64,000 nt of DNA from Bradyrhizobium sp. S69. Its GTDB lineage: Bacteria > Pseudomonadota > Alphaproteobacteria > Rhizobiales > Xanthobacteraceae. A program made the translations under genes and the position numbers. Positions 8,326 through 16,983 of the stretch are shown piece after piece. Under the pieces are notes generated by a model. The model was not told the origin of the DNA and searched no databases. It saw only the letters and a program-made list of their open reading frames with translations. The stretch covers positions 1 to 64,000 of the forward strand of contig NZ_LMUK01000006.1 in the NCBI RefSeq assembly GCF_009766005.1. Reading direction: 5' to 3'. Numbering within the stretch: position 1 is the first letter of the stretch; the number at the start of each line of letters is the position of its first letter.

Positions 8326-9720
8326 ATGACGCAACGGACGGGGTTATTGGCGCAACTGCGAACCGGCGCGATCGTGATCGCCGCAGCGCTATCGGTTTGC
8401 GGCCGGGCCGATGCGCAATCGTCGGACGGCAACGGCGTGTCGAATTTTTTCAGCAATATGTTTTCAGGATCAAAATCCGGCACTTCAGGCCCGCCGGCCG
8501 CGGCAACCGGCACTGGCGGCGGGCCCCAGCCCTGGAGCGGCGAGGACGGCGCCTCCGGCCATCCCTTGATGACGGCGAGCGCGATCCGCGAGGCGGCGGC
8601 GAATTTCAGCAATTGCGTCGCCGGGATGTGGCCCGATGCCGCACGCCGCAACATCTCGCAGGAAAGCTTTCAGCGCTTCACGGCGGGGCTTTCACCCGAC
8701 CTGCGCCTGATGGACCTGATGGATTCGCAGCCGGAATTCACCAAATCGGTCTGGGATTATCTCGACATTCTGGTGAACGATAACCGCCTCGCCAAGGGCC
8801 GCGACACCCTCGCCAAATACAAGGCGCAATTCGACGCGACCGAAAAAGCCTACGGCGTCGACCGCTATGTAATCGCGGCGATCTGGGGCATCGAATCCAA
8901 TTACTCGACCCAGATGGGCGATCGCAGCGTGCTGCAATCGACCGCGACGCTGGCCTGCGTCGGCCGCCGGCAGGCTTATTTCAAGGATGAATTCCTCACC
9001 GCGCTGGAGATCCTGCACCATGGCGATTTGCGCCCGGAACAGATGCGCGGCTCCTGGGCCGGCGCGTTCGGCCCTACCCAGTTCATGCCGACCGCGTTCA
9101 AGCGCTACGCCGTCGATGCCGATGGCGACGGCCGCCGCGACGTGGTCGACGATCCGGCCGACCTGATCGCCTCCACCGCCAACAACCTCAAGAAGGACGG
9201 CTGGCAGGCCGGCCAGACCTGGGGCTATGAGGTCGTGGTGCCCGCCGGGTTCAATTACATGCTGGCGGACCGGGCCAAGCTCATGACGCTCGATCAATGG
9301 GAACATCTCGGCCTTAAACACGCCGACGGCAAGCCGTTCCCGCATCCGGCCGACAAAGCCTATTTGCTGGCACCGGCCGGCGCCGAGGGCCCCGGTTTCC
9401 TGATGCTGCAGAATTTCCGGGTGATCATGAAATACAACCCGGCCGAAGCCTATGCGCTGGCGATCGGCCACTTCGCCGACCGCCTGCGGGGCGGCGCGCC
9501 CTTCGTGCAGCCCTGGCCGCGGCAGGAGCGCGAATTGTCGCGCGCCGAGCGGCTCGAATTGCAGCAACTTTTGGTCCAGCGCGGCTTCTATCGCGGCACC
9601 CCGGACGGCCAGTTCGGCGGCGATACCCGCAATGCCCTGCGCGGCTTCCAGGCCTCGATCGGGGCGCCGGCGGACGGATTTGCCTCCTCCGACGTGCTGG
9701 AAAAGCTCCGGGGGCACTAA
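8326..9720 (+). CDS. Lytic murein transglycosylase (MltB-like) with peptidoglycan-binding domain
   Basis: A 464-residue exported enzyme that cleaves the MurNAc-GlcNAc bond of peptidoglycan to give 1,6-anhydro ends. A signal peptide covers residues 1-31 (LSVCGRADAQS). The catalytic SLT_2 domain includes AIWGIESNYSTQMGDRSVLQSTATL, in which the glutamate is the expected acid/base, and GSWAGAFGPTQFMPTAF. A C-terminal PG_binding_1 domain covers roughly residues 400-460 (LQQLLVQRGFYRGTPDGQFG). The signal sequence lacks a lipobox cysteine at its end, so it is probably a soluble periplasmic form. The stop codon lies inside a short tandem repeat. Confidence 0.93.
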   Translation: MTQRTGLLAQLRTGAIVIAAALSVCGRADAQSSDGNGVSNFFSNMFSGSKSGTSGPPAAATGTGGGPQPWSGEDGASGHPLMTASAIREAAANFSNCVAGMWPDAARRNISQESFQRFTAGLSPDLRLMDLMDSQPEFTKSVWDYLDILVNDNRLAKGRDTLAKYKAQFDATEKAYGVDRYVIAAIWGIESNYSTQMGDRSVLQSTATLACVGRRQAYFKDEFLTALEILHHGDLRPEQMRGSWAGAFGPTQFMPTAFKRYAVDADGDGRRDVVDDPADLIASTANNLKKDGWQAGQTWGYEVVVPAGFNYMLADRAKLMTLDQWEHLGLKHADGKPFPHPADKAYLLAPAGAEGPGFLMLQNFRVIMKYNPAEAYALAIGHFADRLRGGAPFVQPWPRQERELSRAERLELQQLLVQRGFYRGTPDGQFGGDTRNALRGFQASIGAPADGFASSDVLEKLRGH

Positions 9721-9773
9721 CGGGCCCGAGGGCACTAGCGGCCCGAGGGCACTGACGGCCCGGGGGCACTGAA
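9707..9773 (+). repeat. Short tandem repeat (about four 17-18 bp units)
   Basis: Four near-identical units containing GGGCACT recur with spacings of 18, 17 and 17 bases (CACT at 9715, 9733, 9750 and 9767). The first unit carries the TAA stop of the transglycosylase gene. This is a candidate variable-number tandem repeat in the 3' untranslated region. Confidence 0.75.
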
Positions 9774-9966
9774 GTTCGGGTTCCGGCCTTCGTTAACCGG
9801 GTTCCGAACTCCCGGTAAGCCTGGATCCAACATTTACGCCGCACCCTTGACGATGGCGGCCGATGCCCGCTTATGGCAGCCAAATCTGCCCGCTTGCGGC
9901 CCGATTCCGCTAGTATAGTGGTTACCTGATTTTCAATTCTGACCGAAACCCAGCGCTTCCGATCAC

Positions 9967-11682
9967 ATGGCCCAACCAAAATCGTTCTTCCGGGTGTTCA
10001 CCGAAGGCGGCCCGCTGATCGCGGTGGCCACCGCGGCTGCGCTGCTGCTCGGGATCGCGGGGCCGGCGTTAGGGCAAGGGTTTTTCAATTTCGGCGGAGC
10101 GCCGCAACGGCCGCAGCCGCAGCAGCGCAATAACGGCGGCGGATTTGGCGGCGGGCCTGGCGGCTGGTTCGGTGGCGACCTGTTCGCGCCGTTTCAGCAG
10201 CAGGCGCCGAGGCAGCAGCGTGTCATCCGCGAGGATTTTTCCAGGGCGCCGCCGCCGGAGAAGCGCGATCCCGCCGCGACGCCTCCCGAGCGCAATATCC
10301 TGGTGCTCGGCGATGGCATGGCCGACTGGCTCGGCTATGGCCTCGAGGACGCCTATGCCGATCAGCCGGACATGGGCGTGATCCGTCGGCACAAGACGGT
10401 TTCCGGTCTGATCCGATATCAGCCCAAAGGCGATCCAGCCGACTGGGCGGCTGCCGCCAAGACCATCCTCGCCGCCGAGAAACCGGAAGCCATCGTCGTG
10501 ATGCTCGGGCTCAACGACCGCGTCGCCATCCGCGAGCCGGCCGCCGAAAAATCTGATACCAAGTCTTCCGACCCCAAATCTTCCGATGCCAAATCGTCGG
10601 ACAAAAAGACTGCCAAAGCCAAACCGGACGGCAAGCCCGCCGACGGCACTGCGGATCCCAACGCAAAGCCCGACGACAAGGCGGTCGATAGCGATCTGCC
10701 GCCGGAGGATGCCGCCGACAATGACGCGCCGCCGGCGATCGTGCCGGAGAAGAGCACGCGCTCGCCGAACGGCCTCTATGAATTTCGCGAGGAGCGCTGG
10801 GTCGAACTCTACACCAAGAAGATCGAGGAGATGATCGGCGTCCTGAAATCCAAGGGCGTGCCGGTGGTGTGGGTCGGACTTCCCGCGGTGCGCGGCCCCA
10901 AGGCGACCTCGGACATGCTGTTCCTCGATGCGCTCTATCGCGATGCCGCGGCCAAGGCCGGCATCACCTATGTCGACGTCTGGGACGGCTTTGTCGATGA
11001 AGGCGGCCGCTATCTGGATCAAGGCCCGGATTTCGAAGGTCAGAAGCGGCGCCTGCGCTCCTATGACGGCGTCTATTTCACCCAAGCCGGCGCCCGCAAG
11101 CTCGCGCATTATGTCGAGCGCGAGATCACACGGCTGCTCGCGGGGCGTTCGGCGCCGATCGCGCTACCGACGGAGCCCGCGACCCCCGACGCCAACGCGC
11201 AGCCCGGACAACCGGCGCCGCGTCCGCTCGCCGGGCCGATCCTGCCGCTGATTGCCTCTTCCATCGGCACCGATCAATTGCTCGGCGGTCCGGGATCGCG
11301 ACCGGCCCCGGTCGACGCGCTGGCCGCGCGGACAATGGTCAAGGGCGAGCCGCTGGCGCCGCCCGCCGGCCGCGCTGACGATTTCTCCTGGCCGCGCCGC
11401 GAGATCGGACGCGAGCAGGCCAAGGGCGATACGCCGGTCGCGTCGGCGACGCCCGACGGAACGATCGCGACGGCGCAACCAGCCGTCATGGCGCCGCCAA
11501 AGCCGAAGAAGATCGTCAAGCCCGCGCCGGCGCTGACGGATTTCTTCGGAAATCCGATACGGCCGCCTCTCCCGGCTCAAACCCAGCCGGCGCGACCGCA
11601 ACCGCAACAGGGCCCGCGCGTACCGCGCCCGCCGGCGAACGTCGGACGCTCGGCCGAGGTGCCGGGATTCTTTACGCGCTGA
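9967..11682 (+). CDS. SGNH/GDSL-hydrolase-fold DUF459 envelope protein
   Basis: A 571-residue protein with an N-terminal hydrophobic segment (residues about 15-37, AVATAAALLLGIAGPALG), then a Gly/Gln/Pro-rich stretch. The DUF459/SGNH-like domain follows: NILVLGDGMADWLGYGLEDA holds the GDGMAD version of the GDS motif, and there are VVMLGLNDR and VVWVGLPAVRG. A Lys/Ser/Asp/Ala/Pro-rich insert near residues 195-270 includes repeated KSSD words and splits the domain. The C-terminus is proline-rich. Such proteins are thought to act on cell-wall or glycan acyl groups, but no substrate is established here. It follows the murein hydrolase by 246 bases, and both point to envelope remodelling. Confidence 0.82.
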   Translation: MAQPKSFFRVFTEGGPLIAVATAAALLLGIAGPALGQGFFNFGGAPQRPQPQQRNNGGGFGGGPGGWFGGDLFAPFQQQAPRQQRVIREDFSRAPPPEKRDPAATPPERNILVLGDGMADWLGYGLEDAYADQPDMGVIRRHKTVSGLIRYQPKGDPADWAAAAKTILAAEKPEAIVVMLGLNDRVAIREPAAEKSDTKSSDPKSSDAKSSDKKTAKAKPDGKPADGTADPNAKPDDKAVDSDLPPEDAADNDAPPAIVPEKSTRSPNGLYEFREERWVELYTKKIEEMIGVLKSKGVPVVWVGLPAVRGPKATSDMLFLDALYRDAAAKAGITYVDVWDGFVDEGGRYLDQGPDFEGQKRRLRSYDGVYFTQAGARKLAHYVEREITRLLAGRSAPIALPTEPATPDANAQPGQPAPRPLAGPILPLIASSIGTDQLLGGPGSRPAPVDALAARTMVKGEPLAPPAGRADDFSWPRREIGREQAKGDTPVASATPDGTIATAQPAVMAPPKPKKIVKPAPALTDFFGNPIRPPLPAQTQPARPQPQQGPRVPRPPANVGRSAEVPGFFTR

Positions 11683-11705
11683 CGACACTAGAATTCGCGG
11701 CCCCA

Positions 11706-11743
11706 AGCTCAACAACCTCTCCCACAAGGAGAGAGGTTGTCAG
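11706..11743. repeat. Small palindromic repeat, family D-like
   Basis: A hairpin whose arms read ACAACCTCTC and GAGAGGTTGT around CCACAAGGA. It resembles the CCTCTCC/GGAGAGG core seen at 24645, 51121 and the DUF559 flanks. It lies between convergent genes and could also serve as a transcription-stop hairpin, though there is no T-run. Confidence 0.5.
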
Positions 11744-11775
11744 GGGGCCGCGGTCTTAGTGCGGTGCTCTAAATC

Positions 11776-12150
11776 TCAGCTGTAATAGCGCCAGCGTGGC
11801 GGCGGACGGCGCGGCGAGCGCGTCATCAACAGCGCCAGCGCAAAACCGATACCACCGGCGATCAACAGCGCGCCCAGCGGATTGTCCTGCACTTTCTGCG
11901 CGACGGCCTCCGAGCTGCCCCGCAGCGTCTCGCCACTATTTTCGTAGGCGTCTTTAGCATAACTCGTCGCGGCATCGCCGGCGCTGCGCGCGGCATCCTT
12001 GGCCTGACCGTAGAGATTCTGCACGGTGCCGGCCGCCTCGCGCGCCCGACCACTGGCTTCAGTCTTCGCGTCACCGGTCGCATCGCCGACCGCGCCCTCG
12101 ACCTTTCCGGCAAAATCTTTCGCCGAGCCGACAATTCGATCCTTATCCAT
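11776..12150 (-). CDS. CsbD-like stress protein with C-terminal membrane helix
   Basis: A 124-residue protein. The N-terminus MDKDRIVGSAKDFAGKVEGAVGDATGD matches the CsbD family (stress-induced, in Bacillus under SigB). A long Ala-rich amphipathic region follows, then a hydrophobic anchor (PLGALLIAGGIGFALALLM) and a basic tail, like ElaB/YqjD-type proteins. I choose the ATG at 12150 because AAGGAG lies eight bases upstream; the upstream GTG at 12159 sits on the Shine-Dalgarno itself. General stress control is plausible but no promoter was confirmed. Confidence 0.82.
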   Translation of the reverse strand: MDKDRIVGSAKDFAGKVEGAVGDATGDAKTEASGRAREAAGTVQNLYGQAKDAARSAGDAATSYAKDAYENSGETLRGSSEAVAQKVQDNPLGALLIAGGIGFALALLMTRSPRRPPPRWRYYS

Positions 12151-12209
12151 CGCGGTCACTCCTTGTTGTGCAAGGATGTAACCGATGAGGAGGGCTCCGG
12201 TTCCGGCTG

Positions 12210-12944
12210 CTACAATATTAGACCGCCATCGACCACAAGGGTCTGGCCGAGAATGTAGGACGCCAGCGGTGAGGCCAGGAACAGTGCCGCGCCGGCCATG
12301 TCCTCCGGCGTTCCCAGCCGCTTCAACGGTATCCGCTCAATCGCGCCTTCGAGCCGCTTCGGATTTGCGGTCGTCACTTTCGTCATCTTGGTGTCGACCA
12401 GACCGGGCGCGATGCCGTTGACGCGAATGCCGTCTTCGGCCCACGCCTGCCCGAGCGTGCGGGTCAACCCGACCGCACCGGTCTTCGAGGCATTGTAGGC
12501 TGGATTGCCCTTGGTGGAATGATAGGCGGCGGTCGAACTGACGATGATCATCGCGCCTTTCGCCGCACGCAGCATCGGATGGAATTTGGTCGCGCAGGCC
12601 ATCAGGCTCATCAGATTGACTTCGAGCACTTTGCGGAAGCCGTCCATTTCGAATTCGCCGCGCCGGTAGATCACCGCGCCCTGCGCCAGCACCAGCACAT
12701 CGAGCCGTTCAAAGGGTGCCTGAAAGCTTTCGATCGCCGATGAATCGCTGACGTCGAGCTGAGCGTAATCGAGGCCCTCGAGATGCGATCCTTCGGCGCG
12801 CGAATAATCGGCGGCGCCGGCGCGGGTGCCGCAGACATCGACGCGCGCGCCCTTGGCGCGGAACGCTTGTGCGATGCCGTTACCGATACCGCTGGAGCCG
12901 CCGACCACCAGCACCCGCTTGCCGCTGAAATCCAGTTCGTTCAT
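12210..12944 (-). CDS. Short-chain dehydrogenase/reductase
   Basis: A classical SDR of about 244 residues from the ATG at 12944 (MNELDFSGKRVLVVGG), which has AAGGA ten bases upstream; residues of the longer frame look non-coding. The cofactor motif is GGSSGIG, the catalytic Ser is in VSSTAAYHS, and the Tyr/Lys pair is in YNASK. The C-terminal VVDGGLIL is typical of the family. The residue after the second strand (CGTRAG) suggests NADPH preference. The substrate is unknown. It is divergent from another SDR and a TfdA-like dioxygenase, which suggests a catabolic patch. Confidence 0.85.
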   Translation of the reverse strand: MNELDFSGKRVLVVGGSSGIGNGIAQAFRAKGARVDVCGTRAGAADYSRAEGSHLEGLDYAQLDVSDSSAIESFQAPFERLDVLVLAQGAVIYRRGEFEMDGFRKVLEVNLMSLMACATKFHPMLRAAKGAMIIVSSTAAYHSTKGNPAYNASKTGAVGLTRTLGQAWAEDGIRVNGIAPGLVDTKMTKVTTANPKRLEGAIERIPLKRLGTPEDMAGAALFLASPLASYILGQTLVVDGGLIL

Positions 12945-13098
12945 CGCCACACCATCCTTGTCCGCATCAGGTTTTCTCGCATCAGGTTTGACCTCCTTTC
13001 GGATCGGTGCAAGCCTCATCCGGCAAACCTTGTCGATCACGCCTTGTCAATCAAGCGTTGCCGATCTTGCAGCGCATCATTTGCGAAAGAGCCACCTG

Positions 13099-13878
13099 AT
13101 GTCGGATTTCAAGCAGCTTAGCCGGTCGGTGAAGGGATTGACCGTTCTGGTCACCGGCGCCGCCAGCGGCATGGGCCGCGCCACCGCGCGTGTGTTCGGC
13201 GCGGAGGGCGCCAATGTCGCGGTCACGGATATCACGGCAGAGGGCACGCAAGCGGTCGCAAAAGAGATCACGGCGAGCGGCGGAACGGCAAAGGCCTGGA
13301 CGCTCGATGTCGCCAATCGCGAGGCCATCACCACCGTCGTCAATGACGTCGCGGCGCATTTCGGCGGGCTCGATATCGTGATCAATAATGCCGGCATATC
13401 CGTACGCGTCGCAATCGACGATGACGGCTATGACGAGGCGTGGACCAAGGGCCTCGCCGTGATGCTGACCGCGCATCCGCGCATCATCCACGCGGCATTG
13501 CCCTATCTGCGCCGATCGAAATCGCCGCGCATCGTCAATATCGCTTCCACCGAGGCGCTCGGCGCTACCGCATTGCACAGCCCGTATGCCGCCGCCAAGG
13601 CCGGCGTCACCGGCCTGACGCGTTCGCTTGCGGTGGAATTGGGCCGCGACGGCATCACCGTCAATTGCATCTGCCCGGGCCCGATCAGGACCGCGATAAC
13701 GGATCGGATTTCCGAGGAACACAAGACGATCTACGCCAAGCGGCGCACCGCGCTCGGCCGCTACGGCGATCCCGAGGAAGTCGCGCACATGACGCTGAGC
13801 CTGTGCCTGCCCGCCGCGTCGTTCCTGACCGGCGCCGTGATCGCGGTCGATGGCGGGCTGATGGCGCGGAATGCCTGA
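13099..13878 (+). CDS. Short-chain dehydrogenase/reductase
   Basis: A 259-residue SDR from the ATG at 13099 (MSDFKQLSRS). The upstream in-frame residues are the antisense of the divergent SDR's leader. Motifs are TGAASGMG for cofactor binding, NNAG, Ser in IASTEALGA, and Tyr-x3-Lys in YAAAKAG. The sequence is distinct from the neighbour at 12210, so this is not a recent duplication. It is followed 131 bases later by the TfdA-like gene in the same direction, so co-transcription is possible. The substrate is not predictable. Confidence 0.85.
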   Translation: MSDFKQLSRSVKGLTVLVTGAASGMGRATARVFGAEGANVAVTDITAEGTQAVAKEITASGGTAKAWTLDVANREAITTVVNDVAAHFGGLDIVINNAGISVRVAIDDDGYDEAWTKGLAVMLTAHPRIIHAALPYLRRSKSPRIVNIASTEALGATALHSPYAAAKAGVTGLTRSLAVELGRDGITVNCICPGPIRTAITDRISEEHKTIYAKRRTALGRYGDPEEVAHMTLSLCLPAASFLTGAVIAVDGGLMARNA

Positions 13879-14009
13879 GAGCGACGCTTGACGAGCATGC
13901 CTGTACGGCGCTGCCGCATGTGTGGAAACGTTGACATCACAGCATCGGGGAGTAGTTTTTCGCCCAAACGAAGTGGAACAAACCGCTCGCCTCAATCAGG
14001 AGAAACGCC

Positions 14010-14897
14010 ATGGCCCTTTCGATCCGAAAGCTTCACCCGCACTTTTTCGGCGAGGTCTCCGGCATCGATCTGCGCCAACCGCTGACGCCGCAGGAGGCCG
14101 CCGATATCGAAGCCGGCATGGACGAATACGCGGTGCTGCTGTTCCGCGATCAGGATATCACCGACGACCAGCAACTGATATTCGCGCGCAATTTCGGCGA
14201 GCGCGAGAATGCCCGCGGCGGCACCGTAACCAAGAAGGAAGATTACCGGCTGACGTCCGGGCTGAACGACGTCTCCAACCTCGGCAAGGACGGCAAGCCG
14301 TTGCCGAAAGATCACCGCACCCATCTGTTCAATCTCGGCAATTGCCTGTGGCATTCCGACAGTTCGTTTCGGCCGATTCCGGCGAAATTTTCACTGCTGT
14401 CGGCGCGGGTGGTCAACCCCAAGGGCGGCAACACCGAATTCGCCGACATGCGCGCGGCCTATGACGAGCTCAACGGTGACACCAAAGCCGAGATCGAAGA
14501 CATGATCTGCGAGCACTCGCTGATGTATTCGCGGGGATCGCTGGGCTTCCTCGATTACACCGAGGAAGAAAAGCAGATGTTCAAGCCAGTGTTGCAACGG
14601 CTGGTGCGGACCCACCCGGTGCATCGCCGCAAGTCGCTGTATCTGTCGTCGCATGCCGGCGGCATTGTCGGCATGCCGGTGCCGGCGGCGCGGGTGCTGC
14701 TGCGTGATCTCACCGAGCACGCGACCCAGCGGGAGTTCGTCCACGTCCACAAATGGACGGTGCATGATCTCGTGATGTGGGACAACCGCCAGACCATGCA
14801 CCGCGTCCGCCGCTACGACCAGTCCCAGCCCCGCGACATGCGCCGCGCGACCGTGGCCGGCACCGTGCCGACGGTGGCGCAGCAGGCGGCGGAGTAA
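14010..14897 (+). CDS. TauD/TfdA-family 2-oxoglutarate dioxygenase, TfdA-alpha-like
   Basis: A non-heme Fe(II)/2-oxoglutarate dioxygenase of 295 residues. The facial triad is visible as His115-x-Asp117 in CLWHSDSSF and the distal His near 264 in RQTMHRVRRYD. The 2-oxoglutarate-binding Arg is expected in RDMRRATVAG. From memory, stretches such as TRTHLFNLGNCLWHSDSSFR and the C-terminal YDQSQPRDMRRATVAGT closely resemble the TfdA-alpha proteins described from Bradyrhizobium, which cleave phenoxyacetates. A native substrate other than 2,4-D is likely. CAGGAGAAACG precedes the start at good spacing. Confidence 0.85.
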   Translation: MALSIRKLHPHFFGEVSGIDLRQPLTPQEAADIEAGMDEYAVLLFRDQDITDDQQLIFARNFGERENARGGTVTKKEDYRLTSGLNDVSNLGKDGKPLPKDHRTHLFNLGNCLWHSDSSFRPIPAKFSLLSARVVNPKGGNTEFADMRAAYDELNGDTKAEIEDMICEHSLMYSRGSLGFLDYTEEEKQMFKPVLQRLVRTHPVHRRKSLYLSSHAGGIVGMPVPAARVLLRDLTEHATQREFVHVHKWTVHDLVMWDNRQTMHRVRRYDQSQPRDMRRATVAGTVPTVAQQAAE

Positions 14898-14931
14898 GGG
14901 GTAAATCTCGCCTCATAGCGAACACCCTTGC

Positions 14932-15056
14932 GTCGTCCCGGCCTCCGCGCCGGGACCCATACGCCGTGTCCCCTCGTTTTAAGATACGCCGTTGGACAAG
15001 CCGCGCATGAACACAGACGCCGGGGTTATGGGTCCCGGCGCGGAGGCCGGGACGAC
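14932..15056. repeat. Intergenic inverted repeat, family A (perfect 29-bp arms)
   Basis: Arms 14932-14960 and 15028-15056 are exact reverse complements over 29 bases (GTCGTCCCGGCC at the outer end, ACCCAT at the inner end), with a 67-base spacer. It sits between the converging dioxygenase and yqgE genes and is related to 4461-4578 and 43177-43296. Confidence 0.85.
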
Positions 15057-15091
15057 TCTAAAATGGCGTCAAATGTCAGCGCAAAACTAAC

Positions 15092-15742
15092 CTACGCATG
15101 CCCCGCATCGGTGGACAGCATGCCCGGATTGATCCCGATCTTGGCGAGCGCGCGCAAATATTTTTCCTCGACATCGCCGCCAAAGATCAGGTCCGCATCG
15201 GCATCGCAATGCAGCCAACCATTGTGCTGGATTTCGGTTTCAAGCTGCCCCGCCGCCCAGCCCGCATAACCCAATGCCAGGATCGCATGCTTGGGGCCGT
15301 CGCCTTTGGCGATGGCCTTGAGGATGTCGACGGTCGCGGTCAGGCAAATGCCGTCGTCGATCCGCAGCGTCGCGTCCTCGATGAAGAAATCGCTGGAATG
15401 CAGCACGAAGCCGCGGCCGGTCTCGACCGGACCGCCTTTCAGTACCTTCATGGATTCGGCGTTTTCCGGCAGCTTGATCTGCTCGGACTTCTTGATGATG
15501 TCGAGTTGCACCAATAGACCGGGAAAATCGATGCTGCCCGCCGGGCGATTGACGATGATGCCCATCGCGCCCTCGGACGAGTGGGCGCAAAGATAAATCA
15601 CCGAGCGCTCGAAGCGCGGATCGTCCATCACGGGCATCGCAATCAAGAGCTGCCCGTCGAGATAGCCACGACTTGCCGCATCGTCACCGCCGCGGGCGGT
15701 TCGGCGGCGAATGGTCCTTGGTCTTTTGCTTTCAGGGTCCAT
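15092..15742 (-). CDS. YqgE/AlgH family protein (UPF0301)
   Basis: A 216-residue member of UPF0301. The core reads [29 protein letters not shown], then [12 protein letters not shown], then [14 protein letters not shown] and [11 protein letters not shown], all standard family signatures. The biochemical function is unknown; AlgH was named for a link to alginate regulation. The first 25 residues are basic and variable, so the true start could be slightly downstream. It is divergent from the DsbD-domain protein at 15879, a neighbourhood often seen in relatives. Confidence 0.9.
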   Translation of the reverse strand: MDPESKRPRTIRRRTARGGDDAASRGYLDGQLLIAMPVMDDPRFERSVIYLCAHSSEGAMGIIVNRPAGSIDFPGLLVQLDIIKKSEQIKLPENAESMKVLKGGPVETGRGFVLHSSDFFIEDATLRIDDGICLTATVDILKAIAKGDGPKHAILALGYAGWAAGQLETEIQHNGWLHCDADADLIFGGDVEEKYLRALAKIGINPGMLSTDAGHA

Positions 15743-15878
15743 GTGCGACGGACTCTCTCATTCGCTGCCATCCTGATATCGGGTGGCCGTTCTGTCAATC
15801 AATCTTGAATCCGCCTTTAGGCATACATCACAAGCAATTCAATGGTTTGCAGTCTCGCTTGGCTGTAAACAACGTCGC

Positions 15879-16721
15879 ATGATCATCACAGTTCCCCAGC
15901 GCTGCGCGCTCGGCGTCGCCGCAACCCTGATTATGTCATCCCTGTGCGCCGAGGCGCGCGCCCAGGATGCGTCGCCGTGGCAACGGGATGGGCATTCCGC
16001 GGTGCGGTTGCTGGCGGGTTCGCGCAGCGGCGCGGTGCTGCTCGGCGGCATTGCCATTCAACTGCAGCCGGGATGGAAAACCTATTGGCGGACGCCCGGC
16101 GATTCCGGCGTGCCGCCGCGCTTCGACTTCTCCAAATCGGAAAACGTCGAAGCCGTGACCATTCTATGGCCGGCGCCGACCAAGTTCGACGACGGCGCGG
16201 GCGGCCATTCGCTGGGCTATCACGACCAGATCGTGCTGCCGCTGCGTATTGTCGCGAAGAATGCCGACAAGCCGGTGACGCTTCGCGCCGCCGTCAATTA
16301 TGCGGTCTGCGAGAAACTCTGCATTCCCGTCGAGGCCGACGCGGAGCTGCCTTTCACCAGCGTGGCGAGCACCGAGGACAGCGCGCTGTTTGCAGCCCTC
16401 GACACCGTGCCCAAGCCCGCCACGATCGGTGATCCCAATCCGCTGACCATCCGCGACGTCGAGCGCGAAGGCAAAACGACCGTGCTGGTCGATGTGGCGG
16501 CGCCGGCCGGGAGCGGTGAGATCAACCTGTTCGTCGAAGGACCGACGCCGGACTGGTCGCTGCCGGTACCAAAGCTACTGGAACATGGCCCGCCCGGGGT
16601 GAAGCGATTTTCCTTCGAACTCGACGGCGTGCCGCCCGGCACCAACGCCGAAGGCGCCGCGCTGAAGCTGACGCTGGTCGGCGGCGAGCACTCCTACGAG
16701 TTCAATACCAATTTGAATTGA
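15879..16721 (+). CDS. Periplasmic DsbD N-terminal-domain protein
   Basis: A 280-residue protein from the ATG at 15879; the first 28 residues form a signal peptide ending AEARAQ. The mature part matches the DsbD/ScsB N-terminal (thiol:disulfide interchange) domain: GWKTYWRTPGDSGVPPRFDF, then YAVCEKLCIPVEADAELPF with a CxxxC pair that would be the redox-active cysteines. The transmembrane and thioredoxin domains of full DsbD are absent, so it must obtain electrons from another protein or act as a chaperone-like binding domain. The longer frame from 15783 adds unlikely residues upstream of the signal peptide. Confidence 0.82.
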   Translation: MIITVPQRCALGVAATLIMSSLCAEARAQDASPWQRDGHSAVRLLAGSRSGAVLLGGIAIQLQPGWKTYWRTPGDSGVPPRFDFSKSENVEAVTILWPAPTKFDDGAGGHSLGYHDQIVLPLRIVAKNADKPVTLRAAVNYAVCEKLCIPVEADAELPFTSVASTEDSALFAALDTVPKPATIGDPNPLTIRDVEREGKTTVLVDVAAPAGSGEINLFVEGPTPDWSLPVPKLLEHGPPGVKRFSFELDGVPPGTNAEGAALKLTLVGGEHSYEFNTNLN

Positions 16722-16770
16722 GGCCTCTCCCGCGTCGTCCCAGCGAACGGGCCCGTGAACCTATATCGGC

Positions 16771-16880
16771 CGTCATCCTGAGGAGCGCGCCCTTGCGCGC
16801 GTCTCGAAGGATGTTGTTCAGCGCAGTGCGTGCAGCCATCCTTCGAGGCGCGCAAGAAAGAGCGCACACCTCAGGATGAC
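16771..16880. repeat. Intergenic inverted repeat, family C
   Basis: It begins GTCATCCTGAGGAGCGCGC and ends with the complement CCTCAGGATGAC, with internal CTCGAAGGATG and CATCCTTCGAGG arms. Further copies lie at 18373, 43876 and 54010. It is non-coding, between the DsbD-domain gene and the flippase gene. Confidence 0.8.
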
Positions 16881-16983
16881 GTCCGAGATAGCCACAAGCG
16901 TCACCCCCACCCAACCGAATCTTAACGAATCGTTGATAGATCGGAGCATCGGCGCCTTGCCGCGCCTCCGAGGATGATTTTCC

